Of a stretch of DNA of 64,000 nucleotides, positions 53,626 through 60,927 are shown piece after piece. Origin of the DNA: Flavobacterium sp. LC2016-12 (GTDB lineage Bacteria > Bacteroidota > Bacteroidia > Flavobacteriales > Flavobacteriaceae). The DNA lies in assembly GCF_015351595.1 (NCBI RefSeq), contig NZ_JADKPT010000002.1, positions 310,001 through 374,000 on the forward strand, written 5' to 3'. The notes beneath the pieces were generated by a model. That model had not been told where the DNA came from. It did not search any database and worked only from the letters and a program-made list of their open reading frames with translations. Position 1 is the stretch's first letter. Every line of letters begins with the position of its first letter. The translations under genes were made by a program, and so were the position numbers.

Positions 53626-54299
53626 TATAAGTATTGATTAATTCCTGTTATTACAGTATTGATTGAGGTTAATATTTTTTGTTTCGCTAAATTGTTGGCA
53701 TCCATCTTTAATTGAATTTCTGAAAGCTGCTCCATATTAACAGGATCAATTTTTTGAAGTTCAATTTTTTTGGCTTCTAATTCTTTCTGAAGTTCAATAA
53801 TCTTGGCTTCCAAATCAGAAATGCTTTTAGATAAATTATACTTTTCTTTGGTTATCGTATTATCTAGCTCGGCTTTTTTTGTTTTCCCAATTGTATCATA
53901 TTTGGCATAAACCTTTTCTATTTCTGCAATATAAAAACTACCTTTCTGTAAAAGGAATTCTTTAGTCAGGTCAGATTTGATCGATTTACCCATAGTAAAA
54001 GCCATCTGATAACTTTGTGGATTTGTCACTCCAACTGCCATAACAGATTTATAAAGTTCGAAAAAATCAAATCCAGACTCATTCAATGACTCAAAACCTT
54101 TATCGTAAACTTCAAAAATTTCGTTTAAAAAAGGATTTGTCAGCGAATTTGTTGGAAATGCTTCTGCAGCTTGATTCGGAAACTTCTTGTCAGTAGTTGT
54201 TGAAATGGGCGTCGATGGTTGAGTTGCCGTTGTACCCTCTGAATTATTTGTCTCATCATTAATGAAGAGACTTTTCCAATTGAAACTTTCTTTTGCCAT
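53625..54299 (-). CDS. Cytosolic coiled-coil protein, first gene of the ABC/AAA+ operon
   Basis: A 224-aa soluble protein: a Thr/Ser/Pro-rich linker (about 15-45), a globular middle (about 55-130) and a coiled coil (about 145-215, ISDLEAKIIELQKELEAKK). No known domain. It is probably a cytoplasmic partner of the two-TM coiled-coil protein. It is the promoter-proximal gene of the operon; a clear promoter box was not found upstream. Confidence 0.75.
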   Translation of the reverse strand: MAKESFNWKSLFINDETNNSEGTTATQPSTPISTTTDKKFPNQAAEAFPTNSLTNPFLNEIFEVYDKGFESLNESGFDFFELYKSVMAVGVTNPQSYQMAFTMGKSIKSDLTKEFLLQKGSFYIAEIEKVYAKYDTIGKTKKAELDNTITKEKYNLSKSISDLEAKIIELQKELEAKKIELQKIDPVNMEQLSEIQLKMDANNLAKQKILTSINTVITGINQYL

Positions 54300-54524
54300 T
54301 GTTTTAGGTTAAACTATTTTTAATAACTTTTTGGTTGTTAAATGTTATACGCAGAAAGTGTTAAAAAGTTACTAATTATAAAGGCATAAATATATATATT
54401 TTTAAAATCAAATTGTAACTATTTAATTACCAAATAAGTTAATTCTCATAAATTCTTTGAAAACGAAAAAAATATTTCACCCTTTTTTTTTAATTTATTG
54501 GTATCCTAAAATAATTATCAAAAA

Positions 54525-54554
54525 AAAAGAGCCAACAATAAGTTGGCTCTTTTT
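54525..54554 (-). terminator. Terminator of the atp operon
   Basis: 12-bp stem AAAAGAGCCAAC (54525-54536) with GTTGGCTCTTTT (54542-54553), loop AATAA, flanked by A- and T-runs. It lies just after the atpG stop (54577) on the minus strand and may work both ways. Confidence 0.85.
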
Positions 54555-54576
54555 AGCTATTTTATTAAAATACGTC

Positions 54577-55437
54577 TTATCCGTTCAATGCTTCTGCTCC
54601 ACCAACGATCTCTAAGATCTCATTAGTAATAGATGCCTGACGTGCTTTATTGTAAGTCAATTTCAATTGGTTTCTCAACTCAGTTGCGTTGTCAGTTGCT
54701 TTGTGCATAGCTGTCATACGTGCTCCATGTTCTGAAGCGAATGAATCGCGAATTCCTTTGTATAATTGTGTTTTCAATGATTTAGGAATCAAAGTCAACA
54801 CGATTTCTTCTTTTGAAGGTTCGAAAATGTAATCTGCAGCTGAAACTGGTACATCAGATTTAATTGGAGCTAACGGTAAAAATTGTTCTGTCTGAACAAT
54901 TTGAGTCGCAGCATTTTTAAACTGATTGTAGATTAATTCGATTCTGTCATATTCTCCAGATAAGAATTTTTCAGTCAAATTATCTGCAATTCCGGCAACA
55001 TTTTCAAAAGTCAAATGATCAAAAATGGCATTATGATGACCGTGAACTTTAAAAGTTTTACTTAGCACATCATTTCCTTTTTTACCGATAGGAAAAACAT
55101 CAACTTGTTTTCCAGCGTAAAAAGCAGCACGATTTTTAATCTCTTTAATTACGTTAGAATTGAATGCACCACATAAACCTCTATTAGAAGTTATAGCTAC
55201 AAGCAATACCTTTTTTACTTCACGTTGTGTCGTGTAATCACCTCCCACTTCATCATCAAGTGTAGCAGAAAGATTTTGTAACAACTCCGTTAATTTCTCG
55301 GCATAAGGGCGCATCGCAGTGATTGCATCTTGTGCTTTCTTAAGCTTTGCTGCAGAAACCATTTTCATAGCCGATGTAATTTGCATCGTCGATGAAACGG
55401 AAGTAATTCTATTACGGATTTCCTTTAAATTTGCCAT
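54577..55437 (-). CDS. atpG: F1 ATP synthase subunit gamma
   Basis: A 286-aa gamma subunit with the conserved N-terminal (EIRNRITSVSSTMQITSAMKMV) and C-terminal (ATDNATELRNQLKLTYNKARQASIT) coiled helices that form the rotor shaft inside alpha3beta3. It is last in the operon; atpD and atpC are not adjacent, as usual in Bacteroidota. Confidence 0.95.
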   Translation of the reverse strand: MANLKEIRNRITSVSSTMQITSAMKMVSAAKLKKAQDAITAMRPYAEKLTELLQNLSATLDDEVGGDYTTQREVKKVLLVAITSNRGLCGAFNSNVIKEIKNRAAFYAGKQVDVFPIGKKGNDVLSKTFKVHGHHNAIFDHLTFENVAGIADNLTEKFLSGEYDRIELIYNQFKNAATQIVQTEQFLPLAPIKSDVPVSAADYIFEPSKEEIVLTLIPKSLKTQLYKGIRDSFASEHGARMTAMHKATDNATELRNQLKLTYNKARQASITNEILEIVGGAEALNG

Positions 55438-55466
55438 TTGTCGATTAAAAAATGTGACAATTTGAA

Positions 55467-55514
55467 AATTAGATAATTAGAAAGTCTCCTGAGATATTTT
55501 CTAATTATCTAATT
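55467..55514. repeat. Inverted repeat between atpA and atpG
   Basis: Perfect 17-bp arms: 55467-55483 and 55498-55514, loop GTCTCCTGAGATAT. It is very AT-rich (AATTAGATAATTAG core) and has no strong T-run, so it may act as an mRNA stabiliser or processing site more than a terminator. Confidence 0.75.
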
Positions 55515-55528
55515 AACGAATTATCTAA

Positions 55529-57106
55529 TTAGATATATTTTGCTGAAATTTCTTTTGCTGCTTTTTCGATAACATCAGTAATGTTGTCATCTAACTTACC
55601 AGCTTTCAACGCGTTAAGCGTATCTTTATGTTTGCTGTTTAAGTAAGCTAAGAAATCAGCTTCAAATTCTTTTACTTTATTTACAGGAACGTTTTTCAAT
55701 AAGTTTTTAGAACCAGCGTAAATAATTGCTACTTGATTTTCAACTGTATAAGGATCATTTAGTCCTTGTTTCAAGATTTCAACGTTTCTTCTTCCTTTTT
55801 CAATTACGTTTAAAGTAACTGAATCAAGGTCAGAACCAAATTTAGCAAAAGCTTCTAATTCACGGAATTGAGCCTGGTCTAATTTTAAAGTTCCAGAAAC
55901 TTTTTTCATTGATTTAATTTGAGCATTACCTCCAACACGAGATACAGAAATACCTACGTTGATTGCAGGACGAACTCCAGAGTTGAACAAATCTCCATCA
56001 AGGAAAATCTGACCATCTGTAATCGAAATTACGTTTGTTGGGATATATGCAGAAACGTCACCAGCCTGAGTTTCGATAATTGGTAAAGCAGTTAATGAAC
56101 CACCACCTTTTACGATAGACTTGATAGAATCTGGTAAATCGTTCATGTTTTTAGCAATTCCATCATCAGCAATTACTTTACAAGCACGCTCTAATAAACG
56201 AGAGTGTAAGTAGAAAACGTCTCCAGGGTAAGCCTCACGTCCCGGTGGTCTTCTTAATAAAAGAGAAACCTCACGGTAAGCAACAGCTTGTTTAGATAAA
56301 TCATCATACACAATAAGTGCAGGACGACCTGAATCTCTAAAGTATTCTCCAATTGCAGCACCTGCGAAAGGAGCATAAACTTGCATTGGAGCTGGATCAG
56401 AAGCGTTAGCTGCAACAATAACTGTATAAGCCATTGCACCTTTTTCTTCCAACATTTTAGCGATTCCTGCTACAGTTGAAGCTTTTTGCCCAATTGCAAC
56501 ATATATACAGAATACAGGTTTTCCTGCATCGTAAAATTCTTTTTGATTTAAGATTGTATCGATACAAACAGTTGATTTACCTGTTTGACGGTCACCAATT
56601 ACAAGCTCACGTTGTCCACGACCAACCGGGATCATAGCATCTACTGCTTTTACTCCTGTTTGTAATGGTTCAGTAACTGGCTGACGGAAGATAACTCCAG
56701 GAGCTTTTCTTTCTAAAGGCATTTCGTATAAGTCTCCACCAATTGGTCCTTTTCCATCAATTGGAAAACCAAGAGTGTTTACTACACGTCCTACCATTTG
56801 CTCACCTACTTTAAGAGAAGCAATACGTTGTGTTCTTTTTGCTGTTGATCCTTCTTTGATTCCAGTTGATGGTCCTAAAAGTACCACACCAACATTGTCT
56901 TCTTCAAGGTTCAATACAATAGCTTCAAGTCCGTTTTCAAATTCAACTAACTCACCATATTGTACATTCGATAGCCCGTAAATACGAGCAATACCATCTC
57001 CAACTTGAAGTACCGTTCCTACTTCCTCTAGCGTAGCACCAGATTCAAAACCTTCTACTTGCTTTCTTAATATTGCTGAAATTTCAGCAGGTTTGATTTC
57101 CGCCAT
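55529..57106 (-). CDS. atpA: F1 ATP synthase subunit alpha
   Basis: A 525-aa alpha subunit with Walker A GDRQTGKS (about 172-179), the [11 protein letters not shown] block and PGREAYPGD (near 300). It binds nucleotide non-catalytically in the F1 hexamer. It starts 38 bases after the atpH stop. Full length and well conserved. Confidence 0.97.
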   Translation of the reverse strand: MAEIKPAEISAILRKQVEGFESGATLEEVGTVLQVGDGIARIYGLSNVQYGELVEFENGLEAIVLNLEEDNVGVVLLGPSTGIKEGSTAKRTQRIASLKVGEQMVGRVVNTLGFPIDGKGPIGGDLYEMPLERKAPGVIFRQPVTEPLQTGVKAVDAMIPVGRGQRELVIGDRQTGKSTVCIDTILNQKEFYDAGKPVFCIYVAIGQKASTVAGIAKMLEEKGAMAYTVIVAANASDPAPMQVYAPFAGAAIGEYFRDSGRPALIVYDDLSKQAVAYREVSLLLRRPPGREAYPGDVFYLHSRLLERACKVIADDGIAKNMNDLPDSIKSIVKGGGSLTALPIIETQAGDVSAYIPTNVISITDGQIFLDGDLFNSGVRPAINVGISVSRVGGNAQIKSMKKVSGTLKLDQAQFRELEAFAKFGSDLDSVTLNVIEKGRRNVEILKQGLNDPYTVENQVAIIYAGSKNLLKNVPVNKVKEFEADFLAYLNSKHKDTLNALKAGKLDDNITDVIEKAAKEISAKYI

Positions 57107-57144
57107 CTTAATTTATAATTTAGACACTTTTATGTGTAATAAAA

Positions 57145-57678
57145 CTAATTACTTAACTCTCTTTTTAATACTTGTAATCTGTTTGCAACAGAAGCGTTGT
57201 ATTGTTGATCACCTATTCTTAAAATAAATCCTCCAATAATTGATGGATCTACTATATTCTCAATTGTTATTTTTTTATCTGATAAAGTTGAAACTTTTGC
57301 TAAAACTTTAGCTTCCAAAGCTGCATCCATCGGAATAGCTGTGGTAACTTTTGCTACTTCAATTCCATTACTTTCATCAAAAACTCTACTATATTCTACT
57401 GCGATTGCCTCTAGAATTTCGAATCTTTTGTTTTCGAATAATAAATGAAACAACCCTTTAGTTACACCATTTACACTAGCAAAAACTTCTAAAAGAGCAC
57501 TTTCTTTAATTTCAACTTTTGTAGTTGGGTTTTGAATAAAAGTACTTAATTCTAAATTGCTTTCAATTGTAGAAGCAATTAACTTCATATCGTTATTTAC
57601 AGCTTCGGCAACACCTTTAGAGTTTGCTAAGTCTAGAATTGCTTTTGCATAACGAATTGCTGCTCTTGTACTTGCCAT
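57145..57678 (-). CDS. atpH: F1 ATP synthase subunit delta
   Basis: A 177-aa delta subunit: helical N-terminal domain (STRAAIRYAKAILDLANSKG) and C-terminal block PSIIGGFILRIGDQQYNASV. It links F1 to the peripheral stalk b subunits. It begins four bases after the atpF stop. Confidence 0.93.
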   Translation of the reverse strand: MASTRAAIRYAKAILDLANSKGVAEAVNNDMKLIASTIESNLELSTFIQNPTTKVEIKESALLEVFASVNGVTKGLFHLLFENKRFEILEAIAVEYSRVFDESNGIEVAKVTTAIPMDAALEAKVLAKVSTLSDKKITIENIVDPSIIGGFILRIGDQQYNASVANRLQVLKRELSN

Positions 57679-57682
57679 AATC

Positions 57683-58183
57683 TTAGTTTAACTTTACGTC
57701 ACCTAACATTTTCTCCACTAATTTAGTTTGAGATTCTTTGTTAGATAATTCTTCTTTCAATAATTTTTCAGCAATGCTTAATGATAAAGTTGAAACTTGC
57801 GATTTCAATTCAGCCATAGCAGCATTTTTTTCACTTTCGATAGCAGCTTTAGCTTGCTCGATCATTTTTTGACCTTGCGCTTGTGCTTCGTTTTTAGAAT
57901 CAGCAATCATTTTCTCTTTCATTTCGCGAGCTTCTTTCAACATCGCATCACGTTCTGCACGAGCTTCGTTCAAAATTCTTAAATTGTCAGCTTGCAAATT
58001 TTCCATTTCTTTTCTTGCATTTTCAGCAGAAAGTAATGCATCTTTAATACCTTGCTCTCTATCGTTTACTGCATCAAGAATTGGTTTCCAAGCGAATTTT
58101 TTCAACAAAAGAATTAATCCAACAAATATTAGTATTTGCCAGAAAAATAAACCGAACTCAAACTGATATATTAACTTATCCAT
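57683..58183 (-). CDS. atpF: F0 ATP synthase subunit b
   Basis: A 166-aa peripheral stalk subunit: one N-terminal membrane segment (about 8-28, FGLFFWQILIFVGLILLLKKF) and a long Ala/Glu/Lys coiled coil with the family block KPILDAVNDREQGIKDAL. It dimerises and holds the stator. Confidence 0.95.
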   Translation of the reverse strand: MDKLIYQFEFGLFFWQILIFVGLILLLKKFAWKPILDAVNDREQGIKDALLSAENARKEMENLQADNLRILNEARAERDAMLKEAREMKEKMIADSKNEAQAQGQKMIEQAKAAIESEKNAAMAELKSQVSTLSLSIAEKLLKEELSNKESQTKLVEKMLGDVKLN

Positions 58184-58263
58184 TATATATAATTATAAAT
58201 TTTAAATTATGTCTTTTTAAATTGCTTCTATAAGAAACAATTTTAATGTTTTAATTTTTAAAG

Positions 58264-58292
58264 AATAGTTGCAACCAACCGTTGCAACTATT
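58264..58292 (-). other. Hairpin directly downstream of atpE
   Basis: Perfect 12-bp stem AATAGTTGCAAC (58264-58275) and GTTGCAACTATT (58281-58292), loop CAACC, 18 bases after the atpE stop (minus strand). It has no U-run of terminator length; it may shield the atpE message and raise subunit c output. Confidence 0.75.
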
Positions 58293-58309
58293 TCTTTTTT
58301 GTGTTTTAA

Positions 58310-58501
58310 TTAAGCAGCGAATAACGCAGCGAAACCAATACCTTCAATAAGTGCAGCTGCGATAAGCATAGCTGTTTGGATTTTTCCTGAAGCTTCTGGT
58401 TGACGAGCAATAGCGTCCATTGCTGAACCACCAATTCTACCAATACCTAATGCAGCTCCGATTACGATTAATCCTGCTCCTATGAAATTTAAACCGTTCA
58501 T
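58310..58501 (-). CDS. atpE: F0 ATP synthase subunit c
   Basis: A 63-aa two-helix c subunit, with GIGRIGGSAMDAIARQPEASG between the helices and the ion-carrying Glu in ALIEGIGFAA. It is at the short end for the family. Residues around the Glu look like the H+-using type. Subunit c forms the rotor ring, needed in many copies. Confidence 0.95.
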   Translation of the reverse strand: MNGLNFIGAGLIVIGAALGIGRIGGSAMDAIARQPEASGKIQTAMLIAAALIEGIGFAALFAA

Positions 58502-58514
58502 ATGTATATATATT

Positions 58515-58600
58515 AAAAATTAAACATTCAATTTGATTTTAGATTTTTGAATTCAGATTTTTAGATTAATAATCTTTTTATCTGAGATCTTGAATCTAAG
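58515..58600. repeat. TTTTAGATT-family repeat between atpB and atpE
   Basis: The gap is made of GATTTTAGATTTTTGAATTCAG-like words and their near complements (AGATTAATAATCT), similar to the imperfect inverted repeat at 14944-15037. No gene is seen. Confidence 0.5.
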
Positions 58601-58602
58601 TT

Positions 58603-59754
58603 TTAATGATGAGCTTCCTCTTCATGGTGGTGTTCTTCTACAGCAGAACCAAAGTAAAGTGCAGATAACATTGTAAAAATATAGGCTTGTAAAAAGGCAA
58701 CCAAAATTTCAAGAATAGAAAGTACAAATGATAATCCAAAAGATAAACTGCTTCCAATCCAGCTTTTAAAGATAAACATTAATCCGATGATACTCATTAA
58801 AACAATGTGACCTGCAAAGATATTTGCATACAAACGAATCATTAATGAGAATGGTTTAATGAAAACTCCTAACAATTCAATTGGTGCTAAAATAATACGC
58901 ATTGGTTTTGGCACGCCTGGCATCCAGAAAATGTGTCCCCAATAATTTTTATTTGCTGAAAGATTTGTAATTAGAAAAGTAATTAGTGCCAGAGCAAATG
59001 TAATTGTTAAATTACCTGTAGCATTAATTCCTAGTGGAGTTAATCCAAAAATATTTAAAAACAATACAAAGAAAAATATTGTCAATAAATAGCTCATGTA
59101 TTTCTTATAGTGTTTCTCTCCAATATTTGGAATCGCAACTTCGTCACGAATGTAAACTACTAATGGTTCGAAAATTCTTCCAACTCCTGAAGCAATACCT
59201 CCGTTTTTAGCATATGATTTTGCAAGGCTTGAAAATAACCAAAACATTAATAACGCTGCTGCAAAAATAGAAACTACAGTTTTTGTAATTGAAAAATCTA
59301 AAGGACGAACATTTGTCGGATTTCCTGTCTTTTCATCTTCAGTAATTGTTCCGGCAGCATCTGTTTTATAGATTTTGCCATTGTGGTGATTAATTGCATA
59401 GAAGTTTCCATTAGATTCAGCTACACTATGTCCGTGATTGAATTTTGATGAAGAAAAAACTTGCAACCCATTATCCCAAAGAATAACAGGTAAAGAAAAC
59501 CCATAGTATTTTCCTGTTTCATCATCCTGAGTCAAAGTAAAATCATGAGAATCTAAAACGTGGTGACCAATAAAAGCCTTAATTTTAGATTTTACATCTG
59601 TCGGCTCTGCATGATGCCCTTCCGCAACAGCTTCGTGAGCTGCTTCAGTTTGTGTATGTGCAGTATCTTTTTCTGTATTAGCAAAACTAATTACAGGAAG
59701 AGAAGCTAATAAAGCTACAAGAATAAATCTGAGTGGTTTGTTTGAAATCACCAT
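58603..59754 (-). CDS. atpB: F0 ATP synthase subunit a with exported N-terminal extension
   Basis: A 383-aa subunit a, longer than the usual 240-280: a signal-like N-terminus (about 1-25), a His/Glu-rich periplasmic extension (about 26-150), then the membrane core with FGLTPLGINATGN, and the essential Arg in FIKPFSLMIRLYANIFAGH. The C-terminus is His/Glu-rich (EEHHHEEEAHH). It forms the proton half-channels. Extended subunit a is a Bacteroidota trait; the His-rich ends are noteworthy. Confidence 0.95.
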   Translation of the reverse strand: MVISNKPLRFILVALLASLPVISFANTEKDTAHTQTEAAHEAVAEGHHAEPTDVKSKIKAFIGHHVLDSHDFTLTQDDETGKYYGFSLPVILWDNGLQVFSSSKFNHGHSVAESNGNFYAINHHNGKIYKTDAAGTITEDEKTGNPTNVRPLDFSITKTVVSIFAAALLMFWLFSSLAKSYAKNGGIASGVGRIFEPLVVYIRDEVAIPNIGEKHYKKYMSYLLTIFFFVLFLNIFGLTPLGINATGNLTITFALALITFLITNLSANKNYWGHIFWMPGVPKPMRIILAPIELLGVFIKPFSLMIRLYANIFAGHIVLMSIIGLMFIFKSWIGSSLSFGLSFVLSILEILVAFLQAYIFTMLSALYFGSAVEEHHHEEEAHH

Positions 59755-59796
59755 ATCTGTTGAAAATCTTATTTTTTACGTTTCTAAAATTTGGTG

Positions 59797-59824
59797 CAAA
59801 GGTACATTTTTTATTAATATTCAA
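59797..59824 (-). promoter_or_regulatory. Predicted promoter of the atpB-E-F-H-A-G operon
   Basis: On the minus strand TACCTTTG (59797-59804) matches TAnnTTTG, with TTG (59822-59824) and an exact 17-base spacer. The atpB start at 59754 lies about 40 bases downstream. This is the best promoter in the window. Confidence 0.72.
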
Positions 59825-59872
59825 AAGGATATGAAAAATTATTTTTGAACCTTGTTTTACAGAATCGTTATT

Positions 59873-60262
59873 TTAACGCTTTTCATTTAATAATCGGATA
59901 GTTAAAAGCGTTTCAAATAACAAAAATAAAATAAATGTTATAAAAAAATTGATTTTCTCAATTGCCATGTTTGGAAGCTTATCTGTCAAAATCGGTCTTA
60001 AAACAAAATAGAAAAAAAACATTTGAATAAAAGTACCTCCCATGAAAAGCATTCCGATATTATCAAAATGACTTGTTTTAAACTTTAATAGTATCATGAA
60101 AAAAACAGCTGCAAAAGCAAAAAAAATCAAATACAACGATTCTATACTATAATGAAAATTTTGATTTGGGAGATCAAAAAAAATAAATACAGCTTTGTGC
60201 ACTATATACGACGCTAAAGCAAAAAAGAATAAATGTAAAATTGTTTTGTCTTTAAAAAGCAT
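59873..60262 (-). CDS. Four-TM protein between atpB and atpZ
   Basis: A 129-aa integral membrane protein with four hydrophobic helices (about 8-28, 42-60, 70-92, 103-124). Its place between atpZ and atpB is where AtpI-like assembly proteins are found, but no AtpI signature is certain. It may help assemble the c-ring. No other family recognised. Confidence 0.65.
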   Translation of the reverse strand: MLFKDKTILHLFFFALASYIVHKAVFIFFDLPNQNFHYSIESLYLIFFAFAAVFFMILLKFKTSHFDNIGMLFMGGTFIQMFFFYFVLRPILTDKLPNMAIEKINFFITFILFLLFETLLTIRLLNEKR

Positions 60263-60320
60263 TTTGAAATAATTTTATGCAAAGATGCAACATTTATTTA
60301 AAGCTCTTTTAAAAGACAAA

Positions 60321-60548
60321 CTACTTTGTTTTATTGATTTCGTTTACCTGGCGAAATACATTATATAAAGCCAGAAAAACGCCAACCATGATTAATATCT
60401 TATTATAATAGATTTTTGGACTTGGATGATTTTCATCTAACCAGGTTCCTAAATAAGAAAACAAAAAAATAATAACGCCCATTTGAATGGGAATATTAAT
60501 AAGTGCTATCCACTTATTCCTTTGGTTTTTGTTCGGCTCCTTTTCCAT
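60321..60548 (-). CDS. atpZ: AtpZ/AtpI-family protein
   Basis: A 75-aa protein with two membrane helices (about 15-34 and 46-65) and the loop FSYLGTWLDENHPSPKI, typical of AtpZ/AtpI proteins (G-x-W-L-D). It is linked to ATP synthase assembly or Mg/Ca transport. Its 5' end overlaps the bactofilin gene by 35 bases. Confidence 0.8.
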   Translation of the reverse strand: MEKEPNKNQRNKWIALINIPIQMGVIIFLFSYLGTWLDENHPSPKIYYNKILIMVGVFLALYNVFRQVNEINKTK

Positions 60549-60924
60549 CTTTCAAAGTTACTTCTTTTGTATTTGCAAGCATCGAACATGTTGCAGTAAA
60601 TTCTGCTCCTGGTTCTATAGACAATTTACCAACAAGTACTTCTCCATGAATATGGGCCGTAGCTTTTATATTAAGTACTTCCAAAACTTTTAGTTTTCCC
60701 TGAAACTCACCTTCAATATCAGCATTGTGGCAAATAATTTCTCCTTTTACAATTCCTGATGGTCCTATAACCAGTTTTCCCTGCGAAGTAAAATTACCTA
60801 TCAATTCTCCATCCAATCTAAAATCGGCTTTAGAAACAATATCACCTATAATAGAAGTTCCTTCTACTATTCGATTTGTTTTACCTAATAATTCTGTGCC
60901 GCTTTTTTTTGCTTTTTCAAACAT
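60514..60924 (-). CDS. Bactofilin (polymer-forming cytoskeletal protein)
   Basis: A 136-aa bactofilin: a beta-helix core of short repeats (LDGELIGNFTSQGKLVIGPSG, GEIICHNADIEGEFQGKLKV, IHGEVLVGKLSIEPG) with flexible ends. It polymerises into filaments without nucleotide and often shapes cells or places envelope machines. Here it neighbours the SprE-like gene (3-base gap). Confidence 0.9.
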   Translation of the reverse strand: MFEKAKKSGTELLGKTNRIVEGTSIIGDIVSKADFRLDGELIGNFTSQGKLVIGPSGIVKGEIICHNADIEGEFQGKLKVLEVLNIKATAHIHGEVLVGKLSIEPGAEFTATCSMLANTKEVTLKDGKGAEQKPKE

Positions 60925-60927
60925 GGT

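Noticed and set aside
56254..57000. Small ORFs on either strand within atpA
   Set aside because: Shadow frames of a highly conserved gene; low-complexity translations.
54577..59754. Deletion of atpD and atpC
   Set aside because: In Bacteroidota the beta and epsilon genes usually lie at a separate locus, so absence here is normal.
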